NCBI GenBank assembly: GCA_910585635.1
Contig: CAJUFE010000014.1
Span: 9,513-73,512, forward strand
Direction of reading: 5' to 3'
Origin: an uncultured Lachnospiraceae bacterium
GTDB lineage: Bacteria > Bacillota > Clostridia > Lachnospirales > Lachnospiraceae
Length of the DNA stretch: 64,000 bases
Below are positions 1 to 8,933 of this stretch, one piece after another (positions within the stretch are counted from its first letter, which is position 1; each line of letters opens with the position of its first letter). Under the pieces are notes generated by a model, which saw only the letters and a program-made list of their open reading frames with translations, was not told the origin of the DNA and made no database searches. A program made the position numbers and the translations under genes.

Positions 1-99
1 GTACCATGGCTGGGAAAATGACTCCAGATACGCAGGATATCCCTCTCCCAGCAGCTCTTCCATTTCCGTTAAAAATGCCTTCCACACGCCTTCTTCCAT
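1..99 (-). CDS. RsmF-like rRNA cytosine-C5 methyltransferase, N-terminal fragment
   Basis: Only the first 33 codons are inside the window; the gene continues past position 1. The N-terminus (MEEGVWKAFLTEMEELLGEG, then YPAYLESFSQPWY) matches the short helical start of RsmF/NOL1-NOP2-Sun family methylases, which carry an LG(E)EY..FL.S...PR.xxLRVN pattern before the catalytic domain. The family methylates a cytosine of 16S rRNA with S-adenosylmethionine. The ATG at 99 has a GGAG ribosome site just upstream and begins 11 bases after the M23 peptidase gene stops, so the two are probably co-transcribed. The SAM-binding and catalytic cysteine motifs cannot be seen, so the call rests on a short stretch and the neighbour. 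Confidence 0.55.
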   Translation of the reverse strand, partial: MEEGVWKAFLTEMEELLGEGYPAYLESFSQPWY

Positions 100-110
100 A
101 CGCACTCCTT

Positions 111-947
111 TCACCGATCCACCTCCCGGAGGGACCGCTCACTGTACCGCAGCACCCAGTAGGGATCGATACTGAGGCTTTCATAATGGTCTGTAGAGAT
201 AAAGATCCCCACATGGAGGCGGATCTCAAGGTTGCCCACGGTCCCCTCCTGGACACCGTACCCGGAATCTCCCATATAGCCCAGATGGCTCCCCGGGACC
301 ACCAGATCCCCCACCTCCCACTCCTCCCCGTACCCATAGAGATGGGCGTAATAAAAATACGCACCGGAGGGAGCCCGCACGCCGATCCGCCAGCCGTCCT
401 TTTCCGACCAGCCCACCTCCTCCACCGTCCCCCCGGTCATGGACAGGACCGGATAGGTGCCCCGGGGCGCTCCGTCTCCCAGGATATCACAGCCCTCATG
501 GAGATGCTCTCCGCCATAGGTCCTGGCCTCCAGAAAGCTGTCCTCATAGGTGACAGGCGCCGCCCCCTCCCCGATCGAGGCAGGGACAGGGAAGCATCCG
601 ATGTCTGCAAAGACCATCTTGTAGGCATTTTTAAGCTTCCGGTATTCGATCGGCTTCCTCGCCAGGATGACCGCCTTTTGCAGGGACCAGCGGTCCAGCT
701 CCTCCTTTGTCAGATGGGTCAGGTCATAGCTCTGCCCGATCATCAGCGTGGTCAGGCAGTCCAGATCCAGTCCCCCCTCACAGCCCGCTAAAAACACCTC
801 TCCCAGCCTCATCTCACGGAAGGCGCGGGACTCCCAGGTATAGGCATCCAGCTGGTAGATATCCTCATTTTTCAAGAAATAGTCCGAGAGCGCGGCCTGG
901 TAGGCTGAAAGGAGGCCGATCGCCAGCCAGATCCAGAGCATAACCAT
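111..947 (-). CDS. Membrane-anchored M23 family metallopeptidase-like protein
   Basis: 278 residues. A hydrophobic segment near residues 2-18 should anchor the protein, leaving a long extracytoplasmic part. The C-terminal half is an M23 (LytM-type) fold: the first zinc-ligand motif HEGCD (H...D) and an internal YAHLYG with the conserved histidine are present. The usual final HxH reads RLH, so one of the two histidines is arginine; activity may be reduced or altered. M23 enzymes cut peptidoglycan cross-links. The ATG at 947 is chosen because an AGGAGG-like site (GGAGGT, 953-958) precedes it by 5 bases; an upstream extension would overlap the divergent ylbJ-like gene. It lies just upstream of the RsmF-like gene on the same strand. 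Confidence 0.75.
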   Translation of the reverse strand: MVMLWIWLAIGLLSAYQAALSDYFLKNEDIYQLDAYTWESRAFREMRLGEVFLAGCEGGLDLDCLTTLMIGQSYDLTHLTKEELDRWSLQKAVILARKPIEYRKLKNAYKMVFADIGCFPVPASIGEGAAPVTYEDSFLEARTYGGEHLHEGCDILGDGAPRGTYPVLSMTGGTVEEVGWSEKDGWRIGVRAPSGAYFYYAHLYGYGEEWEVGDLVVPGSHLGYMGDSGYGVQEGTVGNLEIRLHVGIFISTDHYESLSIDPYWVLRYSERSLREVDR

Positions 948-1007
948 GGCGCACCTCCACATATATTGTATGGACCATCTATATGCTGGAAGGACGGAGA
1001 AAAAAAC

Positions 1008-2153
1008 GTGAACAGAAGGAATGATCACGCAGGGACGACCGTGGGGCCAAACGTACCTGCAGGAGCAGCCCCAAGGACAGATCTGGGCCGATCAGCCGGG
1101 TATGGCACGCCTGTCGTCCCGGCCCTGGCTGTGGTCATGCTCCTGCTGCTCCTTTTTCCCAGGCTCTCCCTGGAAGGGGCGAGAAAGGGGCTGCTCCTCT
1201 GGTATCAGACCGTCCTCCCCACCCTGCTGCCCTTTATGGTATGTACAAACCTGGCGATCAGCATGAACGCCATGAAGCTTCTGACCGCCCCCTTTGCGCC
1301 CCTTTTAAAGAAGCTTTTTCGGTTATCCGACCCGGGCTGCTTTGTCCTGCTCAGCGGGATCTGCTGCGGCTATCCCATGGGGGCGAAAAACTGCAGCGAC
1401 CTTTTGGAGCAGGGCTTTCTATCCCTCCCGGAGGCCCGCTGTCTCTATGCCGTCAGCAATTTCCCCAGCCCCATGTTCCTGGCCGGCTATATGATGGCCA
1501 AGGCGTCACAGACTGCCGGAGCCTATCTGGTCCTGCCCTTCTGGAAGATCGCCGCGGCCGTCTACCTCCCGATCCTGCCCATGTTCTTTCTGGCTGCCAG
1601 GCTCTATGGCTTTCACAGAGAGTCCCCCATAGGGCGAGATGCCCGCCAGATAGGTCGGGAGGGCAATGATCCCCGGAGGGGTCAGAAGGGCCAGAAGGAC
1701 AAACGCTCCTGGGGAGGCCAGGACCAAAAGGACACGGTCCCTTCCCACCCTCTCTCAAATGGATCGGCAGATCGGTCCGCTCCCACCCTTCCCCTGGACG
1801 AGGCCCTGTCCTCTTCCATCGCTGTGATGGTGAAGATCGGAGGGTATCTGATGCTGTTCTCTATCCTGGCCTGTTTTATCGGGCTCTTCGTTCCCCAGGA
1901 CACCCTCCTGTCCTGTCTGCTGATCTCCATAGCGGAGATGACCACCGGCATGGAAGCAGCCGCCCAAAGAGTATGGGGCCTCCCCGGTGTGCTGCTGGTC
2001 TTGGGCGCCGGGACCTTCGGCGGTCTTTCCGGCGCTTTCCAAGTCAGGAGTGTAACAAAAAATGCCGGATGCTCTATCCGGCACTATATCCTGTGGAAAA
2101 CAGCCCACTGTCTGCTGGCCTGCCTTTTTCTGGTATTGCTGGCCCTTATCTAA
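1008..2153 (+). CDS. ylbJ: YlbJ-type sporulation integral membrane protein
   Basis: About 381 residues with several hydrophobic segments. The patterns VLPTLLPFMVCTNLAI and GICCGYPMGAKNC match the nucleoside-recognition/gate domain of YlbJ, a polytopic membrane protein needed for spore cortex formation in Bacillus and kept across spore-forming Firmicutes. A long hydrophilic loop (about 60 residues, rich in G, Q, K, R, D) sits between the two membrane halves and is larger than I would expect. The start is uncertain: GTG at 1008 has a GGA-rich site about 10 bases upstream, while an in-frame ATG at 966 lacks one. It is divergent from the M23 peptidase. The family is firm; a spore role is inferred from the family. 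Confidence 0.75.
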   Translation: MNRRNDHAGTTVGPNVPAGAAPRTDLGRSAGYGTPVVPALAVVMLLLLLFPRLSLEGARKGLLLWYQTVLPTLLPFMVCTNLAISMNAMKLLTAPFAPLLKKLFRLSDPGCFVLLSGICCGYPMGAKNCSDLLEQGFLSLPEARCLYAVSNFPSPMFLAGYMMAKASQTAGAYLVLPFWKIAAAVYLPILPMFFLAARLYGFHRESPIGRDARQIGREGNDPRRGQKGQKDKRSWGGQDQKDTVPSHPLSNGSADRSAPTLPLDEALSSSIAVMVKIGGYLMLFSILACFIGLFVPQDTLLSCLLISIAEMTTGMEAAAQRVWGLPGVLLVLGAGTFGGLSGAFQVRSVTKNAGCSIRHYILWKTAHCLLACLFLVLLALI

Positions 2154-2251
2154 CGCGGCGGACCGCTTTCCCATCGATCCGCCGGGCATTTTCTATGTAA
2201 GGCCTTTTCTATGGCAGCATACGCCTGCAAAGGCAGGGTCCAACGTTGATA

Positions 2252-2821
2252 TCAGCTCTTCCCTTCCTCCGTCCCATTCTCCTGAACGCCGCCCGCCAGC
2301 TCATTGCGGTTGGAGGATACGATATCATAGCTGGACTGCATGGAAGTCAGGAAGGCGTCAAAACGGCCTTTCGCCCCGTCGATGGTATGGTTGATGATGG
2401 TCTGGAGGCTGCGCAGCATATCATCGGTATACTGGACCGCGCCCTGCCGGATGTTATTGGCATCGTTGACCGCGTTCTCCACGATGGCCTGGGCCTGGAC
2501 ATTCGCCTGCTCGATCACCTCATTGGCATTGGAATAGGCCCGCTGCATGATCTCATGCTCGTTCACCAGCTCATTGGTCTGGGCTGTGGCTTCGGCGACC
2601 ATGGTATCGGCCTGGCTCCTGGCTTCGCTCAAGATCGCCTCCTGGTTGCTGATGATCTTCTGGTACTGCTTGATCTCATCTGGGATGCGCAGCCTGAGCT
2701 CCACCAAAAGCTCCTCCAGTTCCTCTTTATTCACTAAGATCTTCGTCGTAGACAGCGGCTGATATTTGCAGCTGTCGATATACTCCTCGATCTCATCGAT
2801 CAATTGTTCGATCCTGCTCAT
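2252..2821 (-). CDS. Coiled-coil protein often labelled V-ATPase subunit H-like
   Basis: 189 residues, almost entirely charged heptad-rich helix (residues about 45-150: many A, E, Q, N and repeated AxxQAxxIVxxA patterns). No signal peptide or membrane segment. Clostridial genomes often carry such a gene beside coaD and rsmD, usually labelled ATPase or vacuolar H+-ATPase subunit, but nothing here shows ATP synthase function; a DivIVA- or SMC-like scaffold is as likely. It begins 70 bases after coaD ends and is the last gene of rsmD-coaD-this gene. GGAGAG precedes the ATG. Confidence 0.6.
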   Translation of the reverse strand: MSRIEQLIDEIEEYIDSCKYQPLSTTKILVNKEELEELLVELRLRIPDEIKQYQKIISNQEAILSEARSQADTMVAEATAQTNELVNEHEIMQRAYSNANEVIEQANVQAQAIVENAVNDANNIRQGAVQYTDDMLRSLQTIINHTIDGAKGRFDAFLTSMQSSYDIVSSNRNELAGGVQENGTEEGKS

Positions 2822-2890
2822 GATACACTCTCCTCACTTTTCCTCCGCCTGATGCGGCATTTTCCCTATTATCTGTCCATCTTCGTCCGT

Positions 2891-3373
2891 TCACCGTCTT
2901 TTATATTTTGCAAGGACCCGCTCTGCGATCTGGGGGTGTAAAAATTCCGAGATATCTCCGCCCAGAGAGGCGATCTCCTTCACGATGCTGGAGCTCAGAT
3001 AGGAATATTTCAAGCTGGTAGCCAAAAACATGGTATCGATCTCTGGGGCGATGACCCGATTGGTCTGGGCCAGCTGGAGCTCATACTCAAAATCCGTAAC
3101 AGCCCGCAGTCCGCGGATCATCACATTAGCATGGTTCTGACGGGCAAATTCGATCGTAAGGCCGTCAAAACACTGGATCTCGACATTGGCAAGGTCTGCG
3201 GTGACGCTCTTTAACATCTCCACCCGCTCCTCGATCGAAAAAAGAGGATGCTTGGCTCCATTGTGCAGGACACCGATCACAAGGCGGTCCATGATCTGGG
3301 CGGACCTTACGATGATATCGTAATGTCCCAGGGTGACCGGGTCAAAGCTGCCCGGATATACGGCTACTGACAT
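2891..3373 (-). CDS. coaD: Phosphopantetheine adenylyltransferase
   Basis: 160 residues, the usual length. CoaD transfers AMP from ATP to 4'-phosphopantetheine, giving dephospho-CoA, the next-to-last step of coenzyme A synthesis in the cytosol. The nucleotidyltransferase signature is clear: YPGSFDPVTLGH at residues 6-17 (TxGH type), the RGLRAVTDFEYE segment in the middle, and SSSIVKE near residue 126. The start ATG has AAGGAG 10 bases upstream. It sits 49 bases downstream of rsmD, the rsmD-coaD order very common in Firmicutes. Confidence 0.97.
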   Translation of the reverse strand: MSVAVYPGSFDPVTLGHYDIIVRSAQIMDRLVIGVLHNGAKHPLFSIEERVEMLKSVTADLANVEIQCFDGLTIEFARQNHANVMIRGLRAVTDFEYELQLAQTNRVIAPEIDTMFLATSLKYSYLSSSIVKEIASLGGDISEFLHPQIAERVLAKYKRR

Positions 3374-3422
3374 CTAACACGCTCCTTCTGTCTTTACATA
3401 ACTGTTCAGATACCCTGAACGG

Positions 3423-3977
3423 TTACGTCTTTACAACAAAAACATGCTGGTTGGTCTTATATATCTTGCGTTTGAGGATCTGCCAGCCCATGGGCTCGAT
3501 CCAGCTGGTATCTGTCTGTTTCGATGCCTCGACGATCACCGTGGTATCCGGGCCGGCCAGACAGGAGGTGGTCAGATAGTTGAACACGGCACGTTCCAGC
3601 TGCTGATCGTAGGGCGGATCCATGAAGATCAGGTCAAATGCCTTTCCGTCAGCCTCCAGCCTTTTAAGTGCCCCCATCACATCCATGGCCAGCACCAGGG
3701 CCCGGTCCTTTAGATGGGTGGTCTCCAGATTCTCCCGTATACACGCAAGAGCCCGCGGCGCATCCTCCACGAACACCGCCATCGAAGCGCCGCGGCTCAA
3801 AGCCTCGATCCCGATCGCTCCGCTGCCGGCGAACAGGTCCAAAAATGAACATCCGGCCAGCTGGTACTGGAGCATATTGAACAAGGTTTCCTTTATCCGG
3901 TCTGTCGTCGGCCTGGTATCCATCCCCTCCACGGTCTTTAAGATCAGATGCCGGGCACTCCCCGCGATCACTCTCAT
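3423..3977 (-). CDS. rsmD: 16S rRNA (guanine966-N2)-methyltransferase
   Basis: 184 residues from ATG 3977, which follows a GAGGGGG ribosome site and gives the typical MRVIAGSARH start; an upstream in-frame extension would read through the promoter. RsmD methylates G966 of 16S rRNA during 30S assembly using SAM. The SAM-binding motif FLDLFAGSGAIGIEALSRGA and the catalytic DPPY (FMDPPYDQQ) are intact. It is first in the rsmD-coaD-coiled-coil operon, with a good promoter 26 bases upstream. Confidence 0.95.
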   Translation of the reverse strand: MRVIAGSARHLILKTVEGMDTRPTTDRIKETLFNMLQYQLAGCSFLDLFAGSGAIGIEALSRGASMAVFVEDAPRALACIRENLETTHLKDRALVLAMDVMGALKRLEADGKAFDLIFMDPPYDQQLERAVFNYLTTSCLAGPDTTVIVEASKQTDTSWIEPMGWQILKRKIYKTNQHVFVVKT

Positions 3978-4002
3978 AGCATCCCCCTCACTTATAGATC
4001 CT

Positions 4003-4031
4003 AGTATAATATGGATGACCGAGAAGTACAA
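4003..4031 (-). promoter_or_regulatory. Sigma-A type promoter of the rsmD operon
   Basis: Read on the minus strand: -35 TTGTAC (4031-4026), 17-base spacer, -10 TATACT (4008-4003), 26 bases before the rsmD start. Confidence 0.7.
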
Positions 4032-4052
4032 GGGATTTTTCGAATGTTTTAA

Positions 4053-4094
4053 AAAATGCCCTTAAGGGAGCTCCTGCTATCTGCAGAAGCTCCC
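4053..4094 (-). terminator. Terminator after the lacZ-symporter operon
   Basis: On the minus strand a hairpin with arms 4094-4083 and 4077-4066 (one A/C mismatch, 5-base loop) is followed within 15 bases by a run of six T. It lies between the symporter stop and the rsmD promoter. Confidence 0.6.
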
Positions 4095-4180
4095 TGGTCT
4101 TAGAGTATGTGGGGTCTGACCTGGACCGGTCAGTTATCGTAGCAAAATGTGTGAGCAGGTACCCGTGAACAGGACCTCCC

Positions 4181-5572
4181 TTACAGAACAGCCTGCCTCT
4201 TTGCCTCGATGGCGGCATTGGCCTGTTCAACTTTCAGCTTGGACAGCAGGAAGGCGATCAGCAGGTTGATGAGCATGGGGATCCAAAGGTACATGAAGTA
4301 GAGCATGTTGATACAGGAGTCGGCCTGGGTGGGCATATTGGCCACATAGCCGCTGGCGGCCAGCATCCATCCGGCCAGGGCGGTGCCGATGCCCCCTCCG
4401 ATCTTCACCCCTAAGGAGGTGCAGGAATACATGGTCCCGTCGATCCGTTTGCCCTTGGTCAGGAAGGTGTATTCGGAGCAGGAGGCGATCAGGGCGTTCA
4501 GGTCGCCCTGGAGGGGGCTCATGCCTATAGCGGCTATCCCAGAGAAGACCAGCATCATGGGGATATTGCCCAGATAGCCGCCTGCCACCACCAGGCCCCG
4601 GGCGATGGTGGCCAGGAGATAGCCCGTCAGATTGATCGTATACATCCCGTTCATCTTTTTGACCAGTATAGGGGTCATGACCAGCCCCAGGATCATAGGG
4701 ATGTTGATCGCCATGGAAAATACGCCGAGGAGCGAGGCATTTCCCAGGATATAGGTCATAAAATAGATCCCCATGTTCAGGGTGGCGGTATAGATCTGGG
4801 TCAGGATATAGACACAGCAGATGATGATATAAAACTTATTCGCCGCCAGCAGACGGGCCGCGTCGCCCAGACTGTACTTTTCCTTTTTGCTGTCGGCTGT
4901 ACCGCCCTCTCCCGGGCCGTCGGTCCCCTCTGCCAGCTCCTTAGGCGAAAGCTCCCGGACCGATAAGGTGGAAAGGGAATTGACCACCAGGCCGATGACG
5001 GCATAGATGATCGCCACGGTGCGCCAGCCGGCCGCTCCGCCGCCCAGGCTCTTCACAAAGTCCACCGTGACCGTCTGGATCAGGAGGCTGGTGCCAAAGG
5101 CGAACATAAAACGGATCGAACCCATCTGGACCCGCTCCCCGCCATTTTTCGTGATCAGGGCGGTCAATGCGGAGTAGGCGATATTGTTGGCTGTGTAGAA
5201 TACCGCGTTCAGCAGGGTATAGGCGATGAAGAACCAAGCGTACTTAGCTCCTTCCCCCAGGCTGGCAGGGATGGCGAATATCCCGATCAGTGTGGCCGCG
5301 CAGCCGAAATACCCCCAGAACATCCAGGGACGTGCCTTTCCCATCCGTGTGTGGGTCTTATCGATCATGGAGCCGAAGAAGATATCCGTCACGCCGTCAA
5401 AAAGCTTGGAGAACATCATCAGCGTCCCCACGATCCCCGCATTTAACCCCACCGTATCCGTCAGATAGATCATCACAAAGGAAGACAGCAGCGCATAGAC
5501 CACATTTCCCGCCACATCTCCCGAGCCATATCCCACTTTATTGTACCACTTTAAATACGTTCTCTCTTTCAT
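4181..5572 (-). CDS. GPH-family sugar:cation symporter
   Basis: 463 residues with about 12 hydrophobic segments. The N-terminus (KVGYGSGDVAGNVVYALLSS) and the loop-2 signature DKTHTRMGKARPWM are those of the glycoside-pentoside-hexuronide family (melibiose/lactose permease group). These import a sugar or glycoside with Na+ or H+. Directly behind the beta-galactosidase gene (38 bases) it most likely takes up the galactoside that LacZ cleaves. A GAGAGGA site precedes the ATG. A 20-residue acidic loop near residue 220 is the variable cytoplasmic loop of the family. The exact sugar cannot be read from sequence. Confidence 0.88.
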   Translation of the reverse strand: MKERTYLKWYNKVGYGSGDVAGNVVYALLSSFVMIYLTDTVGLNAGIVGTLMMFSKLFDGVTDIFFGSMIDKTHTRMGKARPWMFWGYFGCAATLIGIFAIPASLGEGAKYAWFFIAYTLLNAVFYTANNIAYSALTALITKNGGERVQMGSIRFMFAFGTSLLIQTVTVDFVKSLGGGAAGWRTVAIIYAVIGLVVNSLSTLSVRELSPKELAEGTDGPGEGGTADSKKEKYSLGDAARLLAANKFYIIICCVYILTQIYTATLNMGIYFMTYILGNASLLGVFSMAINIPMILGLVMTPILVKKMNGMYTINLTGYLLATIARGLVVAGGYLGNIPMMLVFSGIAAIGMSPLQGDLNALIASCSEYTFLTKGKRIDGTMYSCTSLGVKIGGGIGTALAGWMLAASGYVANMPTQADSCINMLYFMYLWIPMLINLLIAFLLSKLKVEQANAAIEAKRQAVL

Positions 5573-5610
5573 CCTGTCCTCTCTCCTTTCCTCTCATCGT
5601 ACCCTGTCCT

Positions 5611-8600
5611 CTAGCTCCTAAAGGGGATCAGCCGGAGCCGGTAGCAAAATGCCTCTTCATCTAACTGGTACTGCCTGGCCAGCTGCGGACCGCAGCTGTT
5701 GGAACCGATGCCGCTCTGGCCATAGTCCAGGCACAGGACCGTATGACCGGAGGGGATCAGCTCAAAGTTGTGCTTTTTCCCGGCCAGCTCCTCCTGGGTG
5801 TAGACCGACGCGTTAAAAGCAAAGCTTGCGGGGGCGACAGCGATGATGCCATGTCGATCCCCCTGCAGCTTGACATAGCTGCAGTCGTGATGGCTCCCGT
5901 TCTCCTGGGGGCGGATGTAGTCCTCATGGAGATCCGCCACCCGGCTGCGGAAGATGCCGTGATAGGACGCCCTGCACTTATCCCGGTAGCTCTCATGAGG
6001 CCCCAGCCCGCAATAGGTGACCTGATCCATCTCCTGGTCCAGGAACAGCCGCAGACCGTAGCGTGGGAGGTAGGGGAACTCCGGATCCTTCTCCACCGCC
6101 ATCTCCATATCGATCCGTCCATCCTGCCACACCGTCCAGGTAGTCTGGATGGAGAGGATCCGCTGCACCGTGGGCGCGGTCATGGACATGGCGCTGCAGA
6201 TCTGGGTCCACTCCTCTCCTGTCCTGTAAGTAGTCTGGTAGGCGCGGGCAGAGGCCTGGTCATAATGAGCCCGCAGCCACTCCAGCTTGCAGTACTGATC
6301 GTTATCTGTGGGCGCACGCCAGATGTTCAGCTCCATCGGTGCATCCAAAAGCTTCTTGCCCTGGTACCGGAGCTGGTCAAAAAGGCCGGTGCGTTCATCG
6401 TACCGATACTGGAAGCTGTCTCCTTGCAAGATCAGATAAGGGCCATCCTCTTTTACCTGTACACTGTGATCTTCGACCCGATCGTGGCTGCCCTCGGTCT
6501 GCACACTGCTGCTCTTGGCCCGTTCATTGTCCTCCACGACCTGTGACCGGTTGCTCTCCTCCATGCCAAAGCCTTCCAAAAGCCCCAGGACTGTCTGGTC
6601 CCGGCTGTCCTGGCTGTCCAATAAGAGCTCGTCAAAGCCCAGCACATGCCCGGCCGGGCAGAAACCCTTCCGTTCCTTCTGATGATAGACCAGCCGGAGA
6701 TAAGCCTTCCCTTTTTCCGGGATATGATACGCCAGCTTGACCCTGCCGTCCTCGTGGGGCGAGATCGGAGGACAGTCGATCCGTCCGCTCTCCAGGAGCC
6801 GCCCGTCACAGACCAGCTCCCAGCCGATCTCCAGATAGCCCCCCAGGTCTGTAAAGTCCAGGTAGTTATGGATACAGACCGTTTTTGTCTCTTGGTCCAG
6901 GCCGGTCGCCCGCGCAGGCCGATGCACGTTCTTATATTCCAGAAGCCCGGTATGGGGCCTCCGGTCCGGATAGACCAGCCCGTCCATACAGAAGTTCCCG
7001 TCATGGATCTGCTCCCCGTGGTCCCCGCCGTAGAGATACCGCTCCTTCCCGTTCTCGGCAGGCCCGTGGGCGATCCCGTGGTCACACCATTCCCAGACAA
7101 AACCGCCGCACATCAACGGTTCCCGCTGGAACACCTGGAAATAGTCCTCCAGATCCCCAGGGCCATTGCCCATGGCGTGGCAGTATTCGCACAGAAGGAA
7201 GGGCTTGTCCGGCTCATCCTGCAGATAGGCGTCGATCTCCTCAAAGGAAGGGTACATCCGGCTGTATAGGTCTAGGTCGGAATAGTCGTATCGCTTCTTG
7301 TCACTGCGGTAGAGGGCGCTCTCGTAATGGGTCAGACGGCTGGGGTCGAAGGCCTTGGTCCATCGCAGGCCTGCTTCAAAGTTGCAGCCATAAGCGCTCT
7401 CGTTCCCCATGGACCAGATGACCACACAGGGACGGTTTTTGTCTCGATGGACGCACTTCCAGATCCGGTCTAAGATCGCTTCCCCAAATGCCGGATCGTC
7501 CGCGATCGGCTCGTTCCACCGTTTGCTCTTATAGGCAAAGTCATCCTCCCTGTAGTACAGCTCCACCGGCCCGTGGCTCTCCACATCCGCCTCATCGATC
7601 ACCAGAAAGCCGTAGCGGTCACAGAGCTGGTAAAAGACCGGGGCATTGGGATAGTGGCTGGTACGTATCGCGTTAACGTTGTGCTGCGCCATCAGGGCCA
7701 GATCCGCCTTCATCTGCTCCATACTGATCGTAGAGCCGGTCACCGGGTCGGAGTCGTGACGGTCCACCCCCCGGAATTTGATCGGCACCCCGTTAAGATG
7801 GACGATCCTGTCCTTGATCTGGATCTGACGGATCCCGATCCGGTCCACGATCGTCTCCCTCGCCGTCTCGATCTGTAAAAGGTACAGATGCGGATCCTCC
7901 GGGCTCCACAGCACGGGATGAAAGATCGTAAGCTCCGCCCGGATAAGAGATCCGTTCTCCCGCGGCTTTTGGCCCGCGGTACAAGTACCGATCACCGCCT
8001 TTCCTGTCTGGTCCAGGATCTGGAGCTTCGTGGGGACTGCCTGGTCCAGATAGGTCAGATCCACGGTGACCCGGGCCTGTTTTTGATCTTCATCCAGTTC
8101 AGTCCGGACAAAATAGTCATAGACGAAGGCTTCGGGACGTTTCAGCAGATACACATCCCGGAAGATCCCGCTCATCCGGAACTTATCCTGGTCTTCTAAG
8201 TAGCTCCCGTCGCACCATTTCAGCACCAGCACAGCCAGACGGTTCTCCCCCTCTTTTATGTACGGGGTCACATCAAACTCGCTGGTGGCGTGGGAGACCT
8301 GGCTGTAGCCCACGTAGTGTCCGTTGAGCCACACATAAAAGCAGGAGTCCACCCCCTCGAAGTCCAGATAGGCCCTGGGGGCCCCCGGGTCCTTTTCATA
8401 AAGGAAGTCATGGACATATGCACCGCAGGGGTCATCCTGGGGTACATAGGGCGGGTCAAAGGGGAATGGGTAGCGGATGTTGGTATATTGGTGGGTATCG
8501 ACCCCGTACATCTGCCATACACCCGGCACCGTCACCTCGTCATAGTCTCCTGCATCATATCCGGTCTGGTAAAATGGCTCCTTAAGGAGATGGATGCTCT

Positions 8601-8769
8601 CATAGTACCGGAACCGCCACTGGCCGTTCAGCAGCTGGAACCGGTCCGAAGCCTCCCGCTGCTCGTCTAACTGGTCCATGAAGGTGGAGGCCGGGATATA
8701 ATAGGCGCGGTCCGGCATGGTCTTTTCATGGAGTATGTGCAGGTCTTCATAGTATCTTGGCACGATCAT
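5611..8769 (-). CDS. lacZ: GH2 beta-galactosidase (LacZ type)
   Basis: 1052 residues from ATG 8769, which has AAAGGAGG 8 bases upstream. Cytosolic enzyme hydrolysing terminal beta-galactosides. Order: jelly-roll sugar-binding domain (to about 200), Ig-like domain, TIM barrel (about 310-620), and the large C-terminal beta-sandwich typical of long LacZ. The acid/base glutamate is in WSMGNES (about residue 455) and the nucleophile in LCEYCHAMGNG (about 525); RTSHYPN and DEADVESHG motifs are also intact. A hydrophilic linker rich in S, E and D near residue 755 is unusual. No signal peptide. It heads an operon with the GPH symporter, divergent from the AraC regulator. Confidence 0.96.
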   Translation of the reverse strand: MIVPRYYEDLHILHEKTMPDRAYYIPASTFMDQLDEQREASDRFQLLNGQWRFRYYESIHLLKEPFYQTGYDAGDYDEVTVPGVWQMYGVDTHQYTNIRYPFPFDPPYVPQDDPCGAYVHDFLYEKDPGAPRAYLDFEGVDSCFYVWLNGHYVGYSQVSHATSEFDVTPYIKEGENRLAVLVLKWCDGSYLEDQDKFRMSGIFRDVYLLKRPEAFVYDYFVRTELDEDQKQARVTVDLTYLDQAVPTKLQILDQTGKAVIGTCTAGQKPRENGSLIRAELTIFHPVLWSPEDPHLYLLQIETARETIVDRIGIRQIQIKDRIVHLNGVPIKFRGVDRHDSDPVTGSTISMEQMKADLALMAQHNVNAIRTSHYPNAPVFYQLCDRYGFLVIDEADVESHGPVELYYREDDFAYKSKRWNEPIADDPAFGEAILDRIWKCVHRDKNRPCVVIWSMGNESAYGCNFEAGLRWTKAFDPSRLTHYESALYRSDKKRYDYSDLDLYSRMYPSFEEIDAYLQDEPDKPFLLCEYCHAMGNGPGDLEDYFQVFQREPLMCGGFVWEWCDHGIAHGPAENGKERYLYGGDHGEQIHDGNFCMDGLVYPDRRPHTGLLEYKNVHRPARATGLDQETKTVCIHNYLDFTDLGGYLEIGWELVCDGRLLESGRIDCPPISPHEDGRVKLAYHIPEKGKAYLRLVYHQKERKGFCPAGHVLGFDELLLDSQDSRDQTVLGLLEGFGMEESNRSQVVEDNERAKSSSVQTEGSHDRVEDHSVQVKEDGPYLILQGDSFQYRYDERTGLFDQLRYQGKKLLDAPMELNIWRAPTDNDQYCKLEWLRAHYDQASARAYQTTYRTGEEWTQICSAMSMTAPTVQRILSIQTTWTVWQDGRIDMEMAVEKDPEFPYLPRYGLRLFLDQEMDQVTYCGLGPHESYRDKCRASYHGIFRSRVADLHEDYIRPQENGSHHDCSYVKLQGDRHGIIAVAPASFAFNASVYTQEELAGKKHNFELIPSGHTVLCLDYGQSGIGSNSCGPQLARQYQLDEEAFCYRLRLIPFRS

Positions 8770-8800
8770 CAAAGATGCCTCCTTTCTTGGCTTTGATCTC

Positions 8801-8829
8801 ATTATATCGGCCAGATCGCTGCACTTCCA
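8801..8829 (-). promoter_or_regulatory. Probable activator-dependent lacZ promoter
   Basis: Minus strand: perfect -10 TATAAT (8806-8801) 31 bases before the start, but a poor -35 (TGGAAG at 17-base spacing). A strong -10 with a weak -35 fits activation by the divergent AraC protein. Confidence 0.5.
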
Positions 8830-8838
8830 TAGATCCTA

Positions 8839-8868
8839 TTGGACAAAACATGCACAAAATGATACAAT
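8839..8868 (+). promoter_or_regulatory. Promoter of the araC-type gene
   Basis: -35 TTGGAC (8839-8844), 18-base spacer, -10 TACAAT (8863-8868). It overlaps the region upstream of the lacZ promoter, so regulator binding here could affect both genes. Confidence 0.5.
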
Positions 8869-8933
8869 GTTGTCACACACTGATACGATCGATCTGCACG
8901 ATCTTGAAGGATCTGGATAGGGAGGGCCTTACT

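Noticed and set aside
6..791. Long open frame on the plus strand at the window start
   Set aside because: It is the antisense of the M23 peptidase gene, has no ribosome site and a low-information Pro/His/Asp-rich product.
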